Source: Antennarius striatus (Eukaryota; Chordata; Actinopteri; Lophiiformes; Antennariidae). From it: a DNA stretch of 64,000 nucleotides. The translations under genes were made by a program, and so were the position numbers. Below the pieces are notes generated by a model, which saw only the letters and a program-made list of their open reading frames with translations, did not search any database and was not told the origin of the DNA. This document shows, in pieces, positions 47,641 through 60,054 of the stretch. Numbering within the stretch: the stretch's first letter is position 1; every line of letters starts with the position of its first letter. The stretch lies in contig NC_090794.1 in assembly GCF_040054535.1 (NCBI RefSeq), positions 1,921,501 through 1,985,500 of the forward strand. Reading direction: 5' to 3'.

Positions 47641-48636
47641 ATGAGACTGTGGATACTCCTGAATTTGATTTTCCTGGCCGAGTGCCGGTACTCCTGCCCG
47701 GATCTGTGCTCCTGTTCCTTCCTGGCTTCGGAAGCGGAGGTGGTGTGCAGGCAGAACTCCCCTTCACATTTCCCAGAGAGTCTCCTACACCCCAACACCA
47801 CTAGACTGTCCATCCAGTCCACCAACCTCAGCGGCATAATGGCCGACCATCTGAAAGCCGTGCCCTTTTTGGTCAACCTCCAGCTGTACCATACCGACCT
47901 AACAAGCCTTCCTTCGGATCTACTGAAGAACGTTCCTCATTTGAACACCCTGGATCTGACAGGAAATAAGCTGCATCGCCTTCCTCCGGATGTCTTCTGC
48001 CACGCTTCCCTTCGTAGTCTCGTACTGAAGGATAATCTGATCGAACAAGCGGACGCTGACTGGTTCCCCGACAACAGCAGCCTGACTTGGATCGACTTAT
48101 CCGGGAACCGCCTCAAGGAAATACCCGCTGCTCTGCTTCACAAGCTGCCCAATCTGGAGAATCTAGACTTGAGCGACAACAACCTGCGAGAGCTACAATC
48201 TGATGCCCTGAAGAACCTGAACCGCTTGGAGACGCTGAACCTCGCTGGGAACCGACTTAGCTCCCTGCACCCTACGACCTTCGCCCACAACTTGAGACTG
48301 TCCCAACTGTTTTTGCAGGAGAATCAACTCCGAGAGCTGCCGGCGACTCTTCTCCAAGGTCTCCAACAACTCAACCTCCTCCTGCTCACTCAGAATCAAC
48401 TGCAGCGTTTACCTCCGGGGCTGCTGGATGGCAGAAGATCCTCTTTCCAGACGATCTTGACAGGAAACCCTTGGGTTTGCGATGAGAGGATGGAGTACAT
48501 GTGGAGGTGGCTCAACGTCCACGCTAAAAACGTCTTGTTTTTGGCGGACGTGACATGCGTGGCGCCCGAAGAGCTCAAGCATCAACCGGTGGCATCCTTA
48601 CGCGGCGGCCAACTTGGCGTTGGCACAACTGAGTGA
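47641..48636 (+). CDS. lrg1-like: Leucine-rich alpha-2-glycoprotein-like secreted protein, copy 2
   Basis: Single coding exon of 331 aa on the same strand as copy 1, starting 714 bp after its stop. The start is chosen at MRLWILLNLIFLAECRYSCPD, which begins a signal peptide. An acceptor-like CCTTTCAG at 47583-47590 suggests a 5' UTR exon. N-cap (CPDLCSCSF...VVC), about eight LRRs (for example HLNTLDLTGNKLHRLPPDVF) and a C-cap (GNPWVCDERMEYMWRWLN) align with copy 1 almost repeat for repeat. Divergence is moderate, so the duplication is not recent. Its last residues (GGQLGVGTTE) are unlike copy 1. The LRR units have the LDLSGNRL form, which in this family makes a curved ligand-binding solenoid. 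Ligand unknown. Confidence 0.85.
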   Translation: MRLWILLNLIFLAECRYSCPDLCSCSFLASEAEVVCRQNSPSHFPESLLHPNTTRLSIQSTNLSGIMADHLKAVPFLVNLQLYHTDLTSLPSDLLKNVPHLNTLDLTGNKLHRLPPDVFCHASLRSLVLKDNLIEQADADWFPDNSSLTWIDLSGNRLKEIPAALLHKLPNLENLDLSDNNLRELQSDALKNLNRLETLNLAGNRLSSLHPTTFAHNLRLSQLFLQENQLRELPATLLQGLQQLNLLLLTQNQLQRLPPGLLDGRRSSFQTILTGNPWVCDERMEYMWRWLNVHAKNVLFLADVTCVAPEELKHQPVASLRGGQLGVGTTE

Positions 48637-48732
48637 TGAGGAGGTTGTTACTGAGAGGATATTTAGCTTTTACCCTTGGTTGAGCTGAAATGATCACTAG
48701 AAATGATGGATTTTACCTGTGTCAAAGTCTGA

Positions 48733-48738
48733 AATAAA
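48733..48738 (+). terminator. Poly(A) signal of LRG1-like copy 2
   Basis: AATAAA about 97 bp after the copy 2 stop. A second AATAAA lies near 48821. Confidence 0.6.
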
Positions 48739-49264
48739 ATTTAACGATTGGTGCTGAGCACTGTTTTATGATCTCTGCACTGCTTGGATGCCGTCCAGCC
48801 CACTGGGTGGCGTAAGATGCTCAATAAATTTACAAAGCAATGGCCTGAGCAGGAAGTGCAGCTTATTTAACAGCCAGTAAAAAAAATGGTCTAAATAAAG
48901 ATTGCTTTGGACGTAATTCTGCACAATTCAAGTAATGAAAAGACTAGATTTGCGAAGAGCCCTTAATGAATAGTCTTCTATGTTTGTAGGAAAGGCATAA
49001 ATACTCCAAAGACTCTAATCATCGAGATGAGAAGAGGACGTCAGCTCTCTTCCCTCCTGCCTCGGTGTGTTTGTAGCGTTGACGCTTCCTCCGACGGATT
49101 TGTCTTCCTCGTGGTCGGTTGCATCGCGGTTGGATTCAGCCATGCCTTTTTGTTTTTAATGATGTCGAGCATGTGGGAGTGCGTGGGTGGTGCGATGACC
49201 TCTCCGGGATACGTATGAATATCTCTCCTTTTTCTCTCGGAGTGTGTGCATATTTGTTCTCCCA

Positions 49265-49267
<3 letters not shown>

Positions 49268-49305
<38 letters not shown>
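49268..49305. repeat. (CA)n microsatellite
   Basis: About 19 CA units. Confidence 0.95.
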
Positions 49306-49308
<3 letters not shown>

Positions 49309-52300
49309 TCCTCCAGCCGTGATTACATCGAGTGCACCCAAATATAAGTTATGACTCTACCGAAGTACGAAACATCGCTCGCTCTAGAGGCCGTTACTTA
49401 CGAAAATTAAAGCCTGGGCGTAAGTGCCCCTAAAGAGTGGATGGAAACCTTTAAAGTTTTGATGGATGTCCTTCATTCCTCCTTTCAGGGTTTCTCAGAT
49501 GGGATAAACTTTGGCGAGTTTGTCCTGAATCCTAAGTCCTTGTTGTTTGGATGGAGACATCTGCTCTGGGCGAAGTTAAGAGAGGTGTTCAACTCCAACT
49601 GAACAACTCCCGCTGTCCTCTGGGTGGAACGTCTCACCTCCATCTGTTACTGTGACCCCCCCGGGCTCTGACATCTGTGTGTAGGTGATCAATATGGCAT
49701 AATTCTGGTTCCCAACATCTGGCTCCGCGCTTTTGGATGATAATCTACCAATTAGTGATGTTTTCAAGGGCCTGAAATTAGTCAAAGTCAGTCTGGCGTG
49801 GTGTCGTAAAAATGTCTGTCCACATAAATCCCGCCTCCCGCCCCATAATCAGCTGCTGATTGGCTGTGGCTTCATATGGGTTAGGCAGTTACACATAATA
49901 AATGAAGGAATGGACATCTGTGCTAGCTGCTCCGTAGTTTATAATGGTTCTGTGATTGCCTGGCAGTTGGGTTGGTTTCTGTTACCTCTGGACTAGCCAG
50001 TAGGCTAGCTTAATGCTAAATTAAGCTAAGCTAACTGGTTGTAACCTTATTTACAAAAAGACAGGGAGGTCAAAGCAGACACTATGGACTGAGGTAAGAT
50101 CAATCGAACTAAAAAGACACCCGTCCACGTTTGTCCGCGTTCATGCGCCAACTTTGACCTTCCGCGGGTCGCTCTCACCTCGTTCCGCCCCTTTGAGCTC
50201 AGATCATAATAAGAGAACTCGTTAAAAGCTCACCTGAAGGTGGGCGAGCGGAATCAAGCAACGCCGCCTTCAGGGACTGCAGGCCATTACTGCGCTAACG
50301 CTGAGCAACACTAAAACAGTCCCTCTAAAGCATTTCTCATCCTTCCCACGCTTTTTTTTTTTTTCTTCTCGTGAATTATTGGTTCCTTGTTTACGCCTCA
50401 AACCGTGCGCGACCAGGACCAGCATGCATTGCAAGCTTTGCGAACCCTCGCCTGGCATGTTTAATCAATTTCGCCATAAGTGGTTGAAGGTGTAGGGATT
50501 GAAAATAGAGCGCTCCTGCGCGTTAACCCTCATCTTCATTTATCTTCGTCCTACACGGGTTTCCTCAATCCGGTTCCGCGGCTCATAAATCATTGTTCCG
50601 TCTGACAACAATAACACGAGGAACGGAATGCGCTGCTGCCTTTTGCATTATCTAATTATTGGCAAAGTGAACAGATGATGTGATTGGTTGCCGCAAACGG
50701 CCTGTGGCGCTCTCCTGGGTAACAAGCAATTAGGAGGCTCTTTCTCGCTGGACATTTTAACACCCCGGCCACAAATCAGGGCTACTTTATTGAGGGGAGT
50801 AACGGTTTTCGATGGGGGCATCATCGGTTTCCCGGCTCGTATCATATCCGTATCCATCAAACCCTCCGTGCGCGGAAAGGAAGTCAGAGAAGGCAAGAGA
50901 AATAACCATTAAAGGCAAGTATTTCACGGCAGCTGGCGGCGCCGATGACACGTCGTCAGGTGATGAAGCATCAGTTCAGGGGATGGCGATCATCTCTCAC
51001 TCCGACGCAGCTCGAATGTTAAGAAGCAGAGAATTCAGGATGAGTAATAAAAAGAAAGAAGGGCAGAAGAGTCGATTTAGAACTTTGGTTTCCTCCAATC
51101 GTGACAGATTTCGCTAAATCGGAGGAAACTTTTACGTCTGGATGAAAAAGACGTCGGCGAGACGCGAAAATTGCTCAAATAGACGCAACAATAGCTTCCG
51201 CCAACACGTCTCTTTGCATTTTAGCTCACATTTAAAACACATTTGAAATCCGAGGAAGTAGTCCCGATAAAAACAACTGACAGACCTTTGAGTTCATTAT
51301 TTACGGCGGATTTTTCCACTGTTAATTCTCTTAATTGAACCGTTTCCAACCTCGCCGTCTTGCTTCCGCCTCCCCTCGGCGAGATCCTGCTGAACTTCCA
51401 GCCCTGGTGTGACGGAAATAGATCGGAACGGGCCCACCCACAGAGCCCCCCGCCGCTCCCATCGCGCCCCGTCCTCATCCGACGGTAAACATCCACTCTC
51501 TTTAATGACTATGCAAATGTTCCGCCGCGGCAACGCCCCGCGAGCCGCTTTGATCCCGGCGGTTTCTTTTCCGACTTGCTCTGCAGTTTTTTTCTCAGCA
51601 GTGGCAGAGGATTGATCTGCCACTTTGCCCTCTGTCTATAGACACACTTGGGGACCCATGTGACTTGGGGTGGGGTAGGGGAGGGCAAACAGGGCAAAAA
51701 AGGATTTTTGATCACCATCGAGCTTCAATAGACAAGGTCACGCTGTTTCATCGCAGTTTGTCTGGATGTCCTCGCACCGTTTGCTTTAAGTCGACGCTGA
51801 GCTCATACAGATTATCTAGATCCATACCTCCAACGGGGGGTGGGGGGGGTGTCATGGGGAGGCTATAATGGACCTGTCACCTGTTGTTGGGGGCAACAGC
51901 CTCGGCTTGTTCAGAGCCGGTAGCAACAAGGTCAAGGCTACCGCGACGGAGATCAGATGTCGCGGACGAGTCCAACTGTTTAACCAGACGATTGACGCCA
52001 GATGAAGATTTGAAAGCTTCTGCTTTAGTGATCAATTATTCAGGAATGACTAACGCATTCATTAGTGGAGCTGCAGCCAGGAGCTAATTAGCCTATCTTG
52101 GAATACGGACCTGAATGTCGAGGATCCGCCTCTAGCGCAACACGTAAATGAAAAATTCAACATTTTGCTGCTTCATCATCCGTTGGGGTAACCTGGACGG
52201 GCGCTCATGACTATATATTAAACAGTGAGCGATAGCCAGCAGCGGCTTCAGCTCGGTTTCTCACAAAGAAACCGACCGGTTGTGTCTGAAGATAACAGAA

Positions 52301-53914
52301 TCTGCCTGCCAGCACTTCTAAAGCTAATTACCACTTTACAACTCATTTATTTAATCCTGAGAGGATTAAAACTCTTTGGTCGGAGTTGAAACTTTTCCAG
52401 GTCTTTAGCGGTTTTATTACCTATATTTTAGAATCCGGTTCTCAAACTTTTTAAGGTCTATCTGTCTTTAAAAGAGAAAAAAAGGCATTAGAGTCGAACT
52501 GCACGGCGGTGTTGGATGTCAGGTTCCATCATTCCTCGGATCATTTCTTTTGGCATTTACAGATCTATTATGGGTGCTAACGGCCTCTGTGGCTGCCGCG
52601 GCGACCAATCAGATCATGTTTCCGAGGTGCGGCGGGCGGAAACGATGATCCTCGATCTGGGTTATTACATTCAGCCAACCGGACTCAAGGGATCAAACCA
52701 TTTGTCAGGATTCCTCCGCCTGCATAACGCTGGCGCGGATCCACCGCTGGCGTCGCTCTCGCCGCCATGGCGACTCGTCTAGCGAGCTGGCACCGCCGCC
52801 GGCATGCCATCCCAGCTGTGAAGATGTAATTTTCGCCCTAATCTTTGCGCCTTTTTTTAGGCGTGGGTTGGTCCAACAAGGGAGCGGTCGTTTTGGAATG
52901 AGTCGGATGAAGACATCAAGACTCTGAAAGCAAAACCCAGAGCTGCAATTACATCGCTAAACGCCCCCCCTACAAACTCATTTTAGAATAAACGGTTTCG
53001 TCAAAATTGTGCGCGTTTGAGTGTAATTACAGGAAACACTCAAACTGAAACGTCTCAGTTTGAATTCATTTGGAAATGTTCCTTATTGCGCACAATAATC
53101 AGCGTGTCGGATGTTAGCCGTAAATCTTCGTCGGAATGGATTTTCGGTTGTTGTTTTTTTTGACGTCTGGTTTTTGAACGAAACCTTGCGGGGAATTTAT
53201 CGTCAGCAGGAAATGAAGACTAATCAGTGTGAAGTCGCCCTCACTAAACACAGCTTTTACGACCTTTTTTAGCAGGATGTTCCACTCTGCGAGACATTAG
53301 CGTCTCCGATTGACGTAATCAGACGAAGCGAGTGCGTCACCGAGCGGCTCGGATGAATCACGAAGGTTTTTTGATCGCTCAAGGACAAACTCCTTCAGTA
53401 TCAGTCGGCTGGTTTATCAGCAGCTCTTTGAAACAAGCGAGTCCTCGTCGCGGCTCCTGTTTGTGCCGTTTGTGTTTAAAACCCCTCGGCTTGAATCCAT
53501 TTGCTAAAAAAAGCAGCGCAACAGGCGAATTGATTTTCACATCAACTCCAGTGGCTTTTTCACAAAGCTTCGGCTTCGAGGGATTCATTTGAAGCCCCGA
53601 CGTCGGAGCTCAAGGTAATTTATTTTAGGCCCAAAGCACAAATGAACCAGAAGACGAGACGTGAGCGCCGGAACAACTCAGACGCACACCTTTGCATATT
53701 CATAGTTCGGAAAGTTGTCTTTCCACTGGGAGAATTTTTAACAGCGGGATGAAATTTATTTTCTGCTCTTCAGTGGAGTTTGTTCGGGTAGAGCGCTGCA
53801 TTTTTATGGTGTCTGTTTTTCTCCTCTTTCACTTTCAAAAGTATATTTTGGTTTCAGTGATCAATGAAAATTGTTTGGTGGGTATTAGCTTAGCATTGCT
53901 AATCTGGTTTCTTT

Positions 53915-54002
53915 CTAAATTTAATTTAAATTAAATTAAATTAATTTTAATTTAATTTAAATTAAATTAAATTATTTTTAATTAATTTAAATTTAAATTA
54001 AC
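53915..54002. repeat. Self-complementary AATTTAATTT-type A/T tract
   Basis: Repeats of AATTTAA and TTAAATTAA that are largely self-complementary. The flanks carry a short direct repeat, TTAGCATTGCTAATC, at about 53889 and 54004. Confidence 0.85.
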
Positions 54003-56787
54003 TTAGCATTGCTAATCCGTTTTCTTTCAAAATCCGATTAGTCACATTTTATCATATCAATAATGTGTATTCTAACAAAAAATAATTAATAATAAGAGTA
54101 AAAATACTAATTTTGTCATGAAGAGGACAAAATATTGATAACTTTTGCTTTTATTCTGGGGGACGGATAAAAACAGGATATTTTTGGAGGGAAAGTACTT
54201 GAAGGCAGAAAGAGAGCCTTAAATGTGCGAAAATCTGTCTCTAGTCTGTTCTGTGCTTCTGTTGGTGGTTGTATAATAATAATAATAATGCATAAGAATC
54301 AGATAAATCTGATAAATCACCCATCTGTTATCACACAGCATCGGCATCGACTGAAAACATTACGTAACCCTGCAGCAGCCTCCGTGTTACGGCTCGCTAC
54401 AGAACCTCATGTGAACCGCCAGCAGCAGAGGTGAAGGCTGATAATAGCTGATGCTAAACATGTTGGCTAAACCGCCCACATGCTAAAGTTAGCATCAACA
54501 TAAACAAATGAATCTGCTGCTTCCTGATAAGACTCCGTGTTGCATTCAGGGACTCTTTCCTTCAGGCCATGCCTGGCGTTATTATAGCCCGTAACTAAAG
54601 TACGTAAATGTGTTCAGCTTCCGTTTGAGCGATTTGCAAAGAGATAATCTGCATTTATAAAGTTTATAACGGCCTTCCAGAGAGATGTAGTTAAATGGAA
54701 CATAAACAGCAGCAGTAAGGATAATAATCAATAACTTGTGTTTCCATATTGGCCTCCCAGAACAATAATTAGCTCAGCCAATATAGAAGAAAGAGATTAA
54801 AGTAATATAATGAGTTCATTCTGGTTATTTTCTGTGTGATAAATACTGTCAGATAAAAAAGGAAGATGTTATTCACCAGAAGGTTTTGCTTTCAGAGCAG
54901 CAGAGGAATATTTTTGGTCTGGCGTCTCAGTTAGAGGCTTTTAGCGAACTAAGGTCACATCCTCTCCTGGAGGGACGGCTTTAAACCACAGCGGATCATT
55001 ATTTCACATAAACGGCCTCATAAATGTCCTTCCGGATAACAACCTGAATGAACGCCGCTGCCAAAACCTCCAAACTTCCTCCGCGTTGAGGTTTCCGATC
55101 ACGCACTCCTCGTCTTCGTCGGTCTCCTCGGGTTAATGGCCGTCTGGAAACGGACGAAGCATCCATCGCGGATTAATTTCACCACCAGGAACCGGAGCGT
55201 AAATCTTTTTACTTTCATTCATTAACAGGAAAGAGGTTTGCGGGGTCGCTGACCGGTTCTGATTCGATGGATTTCAGGCACAAATGCCCCAACATCATGG
55301 CCCTAGTTGGCTACTCTGCAAGACTCTTGTGGTCTGATCACAACTCTATTAGCTTCTCCGACTAATAACCAAACTTTTATTTTCGTGAAAACTACTTTTT
55401 CTGTCCTCTAATTGCATTTCCGGTCCTGTTCTACCCTTTTCCTGACTCGTGGACCAGAAATCAGTAGAAGACTAGACGTTGACATTGGCTGGCCTTCAGG
55501 TTCCAGAGGCGAGGTCGCATCCATTTCATTGTTTAACACTTCATGAGAACATCTCAAAAGGGTTTTGGCGACGTCGGCAGCGCGGCCATTTAGTGATACC
55601 TCTAAAACACACTCACATCCTTATGAAAGCACTCTCCTCTGCGGGTTCGCGTGACTTTTTCCAGCTATTTCAGATCCAATTCCTTGCAAAATCTGATGAT
55701 TTTGCAAGAGAACAAACTGTGAGATAAAGGAAACGTAAGACCTGAGAAGGTTAAAGGTGCGGGGAGGGGGGAAGACATGGAAATTACTTTTGCAGACTGC
55801 TTCAGTGGGTTTAACGCGTCATCCTGTCATGCTATTTTGCAGACTGTCGCCTTTAATCTATGTAATTATTGTCATGCAGTTTTATGCCGGTGTGCTCGCT
55901 CCAGGCTGCACCTACGCACCGCTTTTAAGGATTCCTGTAGAGAAGATAAACCTCAGTCGGTGCACAATAACATGCATCTCCTCGTCTTGTAATCTGACAT
56001 CAGGGAGATTACCTTTTTTTTTTTATTCCTTCCCCCTGCAGCTGGAAATATTTCTGAGAGATAAAAAAAAAAAAGAACACAGCGCTCATGGAAACACACT
56101 TCAATTAATGCGAATGACCGGCCTCTGCAGAAGAGGAATACACCGAGGGGAGATAATTCCTGCTTTTAGTGCTCTCTGGAGAGCGATGTCGTGTCCGCCG
56201 TGTGTCTGAACGCCTCCATTCATCCTGTTTTTACCTCTTTTTTCCTGTTTTTGTGTGAAATATCTGCAGGTTGCAGCAGTTTGGACGCAAATATCAACGC
56301 ACAATTTAATTAGCTGGGCTTGTTTGGACTCGTTTAATGCAGGTTACCTACAGGGGGCTTCTCTATTTTTAGACAGGCAACAAAATCCCTGTCCTAAAGG
56401 TCGGACTGGGGGCTAAGGGGGGGGAGGGGGGAGTCGTGTCACCAAAATGAAGACCAATGAAAGAAAGTTGAACACATGACTGGAGGTTTTCTGATGCATT
56501 GAAATATTCTTCTTAGAAATAAAGAGAATAAAAACCTGCGCGCAAAAAGTCTGAAATTCCAACAGCTGTGAGCGTCTTTTTTTTTTATTTTAATGCTGCT
56601 TCATAATAATCTCACAATAATTGTTGCTGCTAATGTGTGGGGATAATGAGCGCCGTTCTCAACACACGCTGGGATCTTTTAAACACCCACGGAAACGCCA
56701 CACATTAGCAACACGGGGGCGGGAAAAAAAAATTTTTTTTTGGTGATCAGCCAGAAGGTCGCTTGATGGCGCGCACGGCGGGAAGGA

Positions 56788-56788
<1 letters not shown>

Positions 56789-56819
<31 letters not shown>

Positions 56820-56824
56820 GTGTG
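56789..56824. repeat. (TG)n microsatellite
   Basis: About 17 TG units with one CG interruption. Confidence 0.93.
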
Positions 56825-58102
56825 AGAGTTTGTGCAATTATGTGTGCACTTGTAAGCAAGAGGCGGAGATATAGATGGGGGGTGGGGGTGTTGTGGAGGT
56901 GGGGGGCGTTCTCGGAAAAGCTAAATTTGTCCCTGGAGGTGCGCGTCTCCGCGTGTGCGTCCGTTGGAGGAGCGTTTTATTCCAGCCTCCACGCGTCAAA
57001 GCGCGGACAAAGGCCTTTGACGCGTGTGTGTGTGTGTGTGGGGGGGGGGGGGCTTCTGCTGGCCGGGGCAGATAGCAGATGCGGGGGGGTGGGCAGTCCT
57101 GCCCCACCCTGACCTCTTGATCTTTCTCTTTCTCCCGCGAAACCGAATCGGTGTCCGATGAGATCAAACCGGATGACGTGTCGCCTCCTGATTGATGTGG
57201 ACACCCTGTCGATAAGAAATGCATCAACAACCCCCCCACCCCACCCCACGTCACGCCCCCCCCTTTTCCACCCCCTCATAGGTGACGCAGTCTCCTTTTT
57301 TTTTCATACTTTTAGATCAACTGGTTTCATCTTTAGCTCCTAATAACATTAATTATCAGCTTTATAATAAAGAAAAGAGCATCGGGATTAAAATCCATTT
57401 AAATGGACACGTTAGGATCGGATTAAGTTTAATCCGTTTGAAGGGGCGACAAATGAACGGATTCTGGGTTTTTTAATTTTTTTTTTTTTTTAATGCTCCT
57501 AAAATAAAACGAAAATCAATCCTCTGACATCTGAGACGTGAAATTTTAATTGTGGGTCTCCAGCTTTGCTGTTTCATGACTATAAACGTTAGTCAGACAG
57601 GGGGTGGGTGGGGGTGGGGGTGTAGGAGTCCAGATCTTTACACTGTTAAAATGCAGCCTTTAGTTTAAACACACGGAATCAGACTCCTCATCCTCTCAAG
57701 TTTCATCACATTAAAAGCACTGGGATGCATTTTAAAGGCAGACACGGTCCTATTAATATTCATAGACCTTCTATTTATAGAGAGCTTCTGCCGTCCTGAT
57801 ATATGCGGGCCGTTTTTATGGGATTCAAGACTAAAGAAGTCCTCATTTTTCTCCATCATGTCCCTCTTTCAGCACCGATTTTCAAGTTTAGAACGTCTGA
57901 AAAGACACATCCAGCCTGTTGCGTACTCCCCCATTACAGGGGCTTCAGGGCCCCCCCGGTGTGGGTAACATGACAGCTTTAAAACATCTTGCAGGGAAGT
58001 TTTATATCTGATATATTAGTCATGATCACACAATGTCCAGCACAGAAGAATCACGATGGAGTCAAGACAAGGAGGCTGAAACCTAGTTTGGTGGAATCCA
58101 TT

Positions 58103-58165
<63 letters not shown>
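58103..58165. repeat. (CA)n microsatellite next to the kcnf1 stop
   Basis: About 31 CA units ending 10 bp beyond the kcnf1 stop codon, so the kcnf1 mRNA carries a (UG)n tract at the very start of its 3' UTR. Confidence 0.95.
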
Positions 58166-58168
<3 letters not shown>

Positions 58169-58175
58169 GGCGCGT

Positions 58176-59666
58176 TCACGACACCGGATATTCAGCAGCT
58201 TCCGCCGTGCTTTCGTGGCTCGTATCCACACTGCTGGGGGTCCGGACCCCCTCCCGTCCCTTCGGCTCCAGGTTGTCACCGCGACAGGCGCCCCCCCCCC
58301 AGTCCCACGCCTCCGTCGCGCACACGTGTCCGTGTCCGTGTCCGTGCGCGTCGCCGCGCTGCGCGTCCTCGGAGCGCAGCGCCATGAGTTCGATCTCGTG
58401 TTTGGCCGCCGTCTCCAGAACCTGTTGCTTGTTGTAGAACAGCACGAAATTGTTGATGATGGGATGGATGGGCAGCGCGATGGCGATCACCCCGCACAGG
58501 AAGCTGATGGCCGCGTTGCACCGACCCAAGGTGGTCTTGGGGTACACGTCCCCGTAGCCCACGGTGGTCATGGTGATCACCGCCCACCAGAACGACTGCG
58601 GGATGCTGGTGAACAAAGTGTCCGGGTGGTTCTGCTCCATGGTGTACCCCAGAGCGGAGAACAGGAACACCCCCACCCCCATGTACATGAGCAGCAGCCC
58701 CAGCTCCTTCAAGCTGCTCTTCAGGGCGGATGTGAGGGTTTGGAGACCCGAGGAGTGGCGCGCCAGCTTGAAAATGCGCGCAATGCGCATGATGCGTAAA
58801 GCCTGCACCGCCTGCTGCACGTTGGCCAACTCCATCACCCCCGCCCCGAAGGAGGTGAGAGTCAGCACCACGAAGAAGGGCATGATGGCCATGAAGTCGA
58901 TGATGTTCATGAAGGACAGCGCGAATTTGATCTTGTTGGGGGAGGAGATGAGACGCAGGAGGTACTCCACGGTGAACCAGCCGATGCAGACGGTCTCGAT
59001 CACCTCCAGGGTGGGGTTCTCCGTCAGGTTGCCCTCAGAGTCCTCCACCTGCAAGTCGGGGATGGTCCCGACGCACATCACCACGGAGGAGACCAGGATG
59101 AAGATGAAGGAGAGGATGGCGATGATGTGCGCGGGGAGGGAGGACTCCGGCTTCTCCATCAGCCGCCACACGCACACCTGGAAGCGCTGCCACCCGGCGG
59201 CGGACGGATCCCCCTCCCGGTCCACCAGGATAGTTTTCACTTTCTCCGCGATCTCCGCGAGTTCCTCCTCCACCTCCTTCAGGTGGCTCTTACAACACTC
59301 ATCCAGGAACCCAGAGTCGACCTTCCAGAACTCCATCTCCTTCATGAAGCACATCGGACAGATCCCGCGTTTCACGTGGATCTCCCCGTAAAAATACAGC
59401 TCGATGATGCATTTGAAGGCGTCCGGGTCGCGGTCGAAGTAGAACTCCCCCGTGTCGGGGTCGTAGTCGTCACACAGCAGAGATGTTTCCTCAGAAGACT
59501 TGAGGGAACAGTCCACCAGCTCGGCCAGACGGGTCTCCGGGAATCGGTTCAACACGTCCCCGTAGAGCACCTGTCTCACCCCGCCGATGTTCACCACGAT
59601 CTCCGCCTCCTCGCTCGCTTCGGAGCCGTTGCAGTCCGCGTATCTGGACCGGTGGATCCCCCACAT
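58176..59666 (-). CDS. kcnf1: Voltage-gated potassium channel modifier subunit Kv5.1
   Basis: Intronless gene of 496 aa (human KCNF1 494, also intronless). The T1 tetramerisation domain is about residues 22-130 and has the zinc-site spacing H-x5-C-x20-CC (H97, C103, C124, C125). Membrane segments: S1 179-201, S2 222-241, S3 247-270, S4 about 289-305 (RIMRIARIFKLAR), S5 321-344, pore with TVGYGD at 368-373, S6 384-411. S6 reads ALPIHPIINNF, the motif of the silent KvF group in place of the PVP hinge of conducting Kv channels. Such subunits form no channel alone; they assemble with Kv2 subunits at the plasma membrane and shift gating. Core and S6 match human KCNF1 closely. The cytoplasmic tail differs and contains an alternating Gly-His stretch (HGHGHGHV) at about 441-448. 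Neighbour pdia6 agrees with human 2p25. Confidence 0.95.
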   Translation of the reverse strand: MWGIHRSRYADCNGSEASEEAEIVVNIGGVRQVLYGDVLNRFPETRLAELVDCSLKSSEETSLLCDDYDPDTGEFYFDRDPDAFKCIIELYFYGEIHVKRGICPMCFMKEMEFWKVDSGFLDECCKSHLKEVEEELAEIAEKVKTILVDREGDPSAAGWQRFQVCVWRLMEKPESSLPAHIIAILSFIFILVSSVVMCVGTIPDLQVEDSEGNLTENPTLEVIETVCIGWFTVEYLLRLISSPNKIKFALSFMNIIDFMAIMPFFVVLTLTSFGAGVMELANVQQAVQALRIMRIARIFKLARHSSGLQTLTSALKSSLKELGLLLMYMGVGVFLFSALGYTMEQNHPDTLFTSIPQSFWWAVITMTTVGYGDVYPKTTLGRCNAAISFLCGVIAIALPIHPIINNFVLFYNKQQVLETAAKHEIELMALRSEDAQRGDAHGHGHGHVCATEAWDWGGGACRGDNLEPKGREGVRTPSSVDTSHESTAEAAEYPVS

Positions 59667-60054
59667 CGTGTCGGAAACAGACGTCCCGAACGCCAGCCCA
59701 CGGGCAGCCTCGTCAACGCGTGGAGGGATTTGATGGATGGAACCAGGCGCTCTGGTGCCGCGCGTAAAATCCTCTCCAAAATGTGCAATTCTCCGTGGGC
59801 TTTTTTAATTTATTAATTTTTTTACGTGGAAACGAGTGGAATAAATTTGCGTGACGCGGACGCAGCGCCAAGTCTTCCTCCAACGCGGTGGTGTTTGGCA
59901 GTGAACAGTGCGCCTGTGCGCTTTGCGAAAGTTGGAATGAGAAAGTGCGCGTATTGTCAAGCGACTTCAATGAAATCAGACGACTTCCGGGAAGGCTTTT
60001 CAGAGTAAAGGTTTCAAAGGATCTATTCTCTTGTGAATCCCTTGTAAAAACATA

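Larger units (their letters stand above)
48840..58100. other. Gene-free interval between the LRG1-like pair and kcnf1
   Basis: No protein-coding exon, tRNA or transposon with defined ends recognised in about 9 kb. Simple repeats occur at 49268-49305 (CA), 53915-54002 (AATTT-type), 56789-56824 (TG) and about 57028-57050 (GT then G run). Several mixed-composition segments (about 50640-50930, 54650-54840, 55780-56000) are free of simple repeats and could be regulatory, but this cannot be shown from one sequence. Confidence 0.5.

Noticed and set aside
55757-56209. 150-codon plus-strand frame upstream of kcnf1
   Set aside because: No similarity I recognise, contains a poly-Lys run from an A tract, and lacks splice or promoter support.
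58564-59816. Long plus-strand open frames (275 and 229 codons)
   Set aside because: Antisense shadows of the GC-rich, intronless kcnf1 gene.
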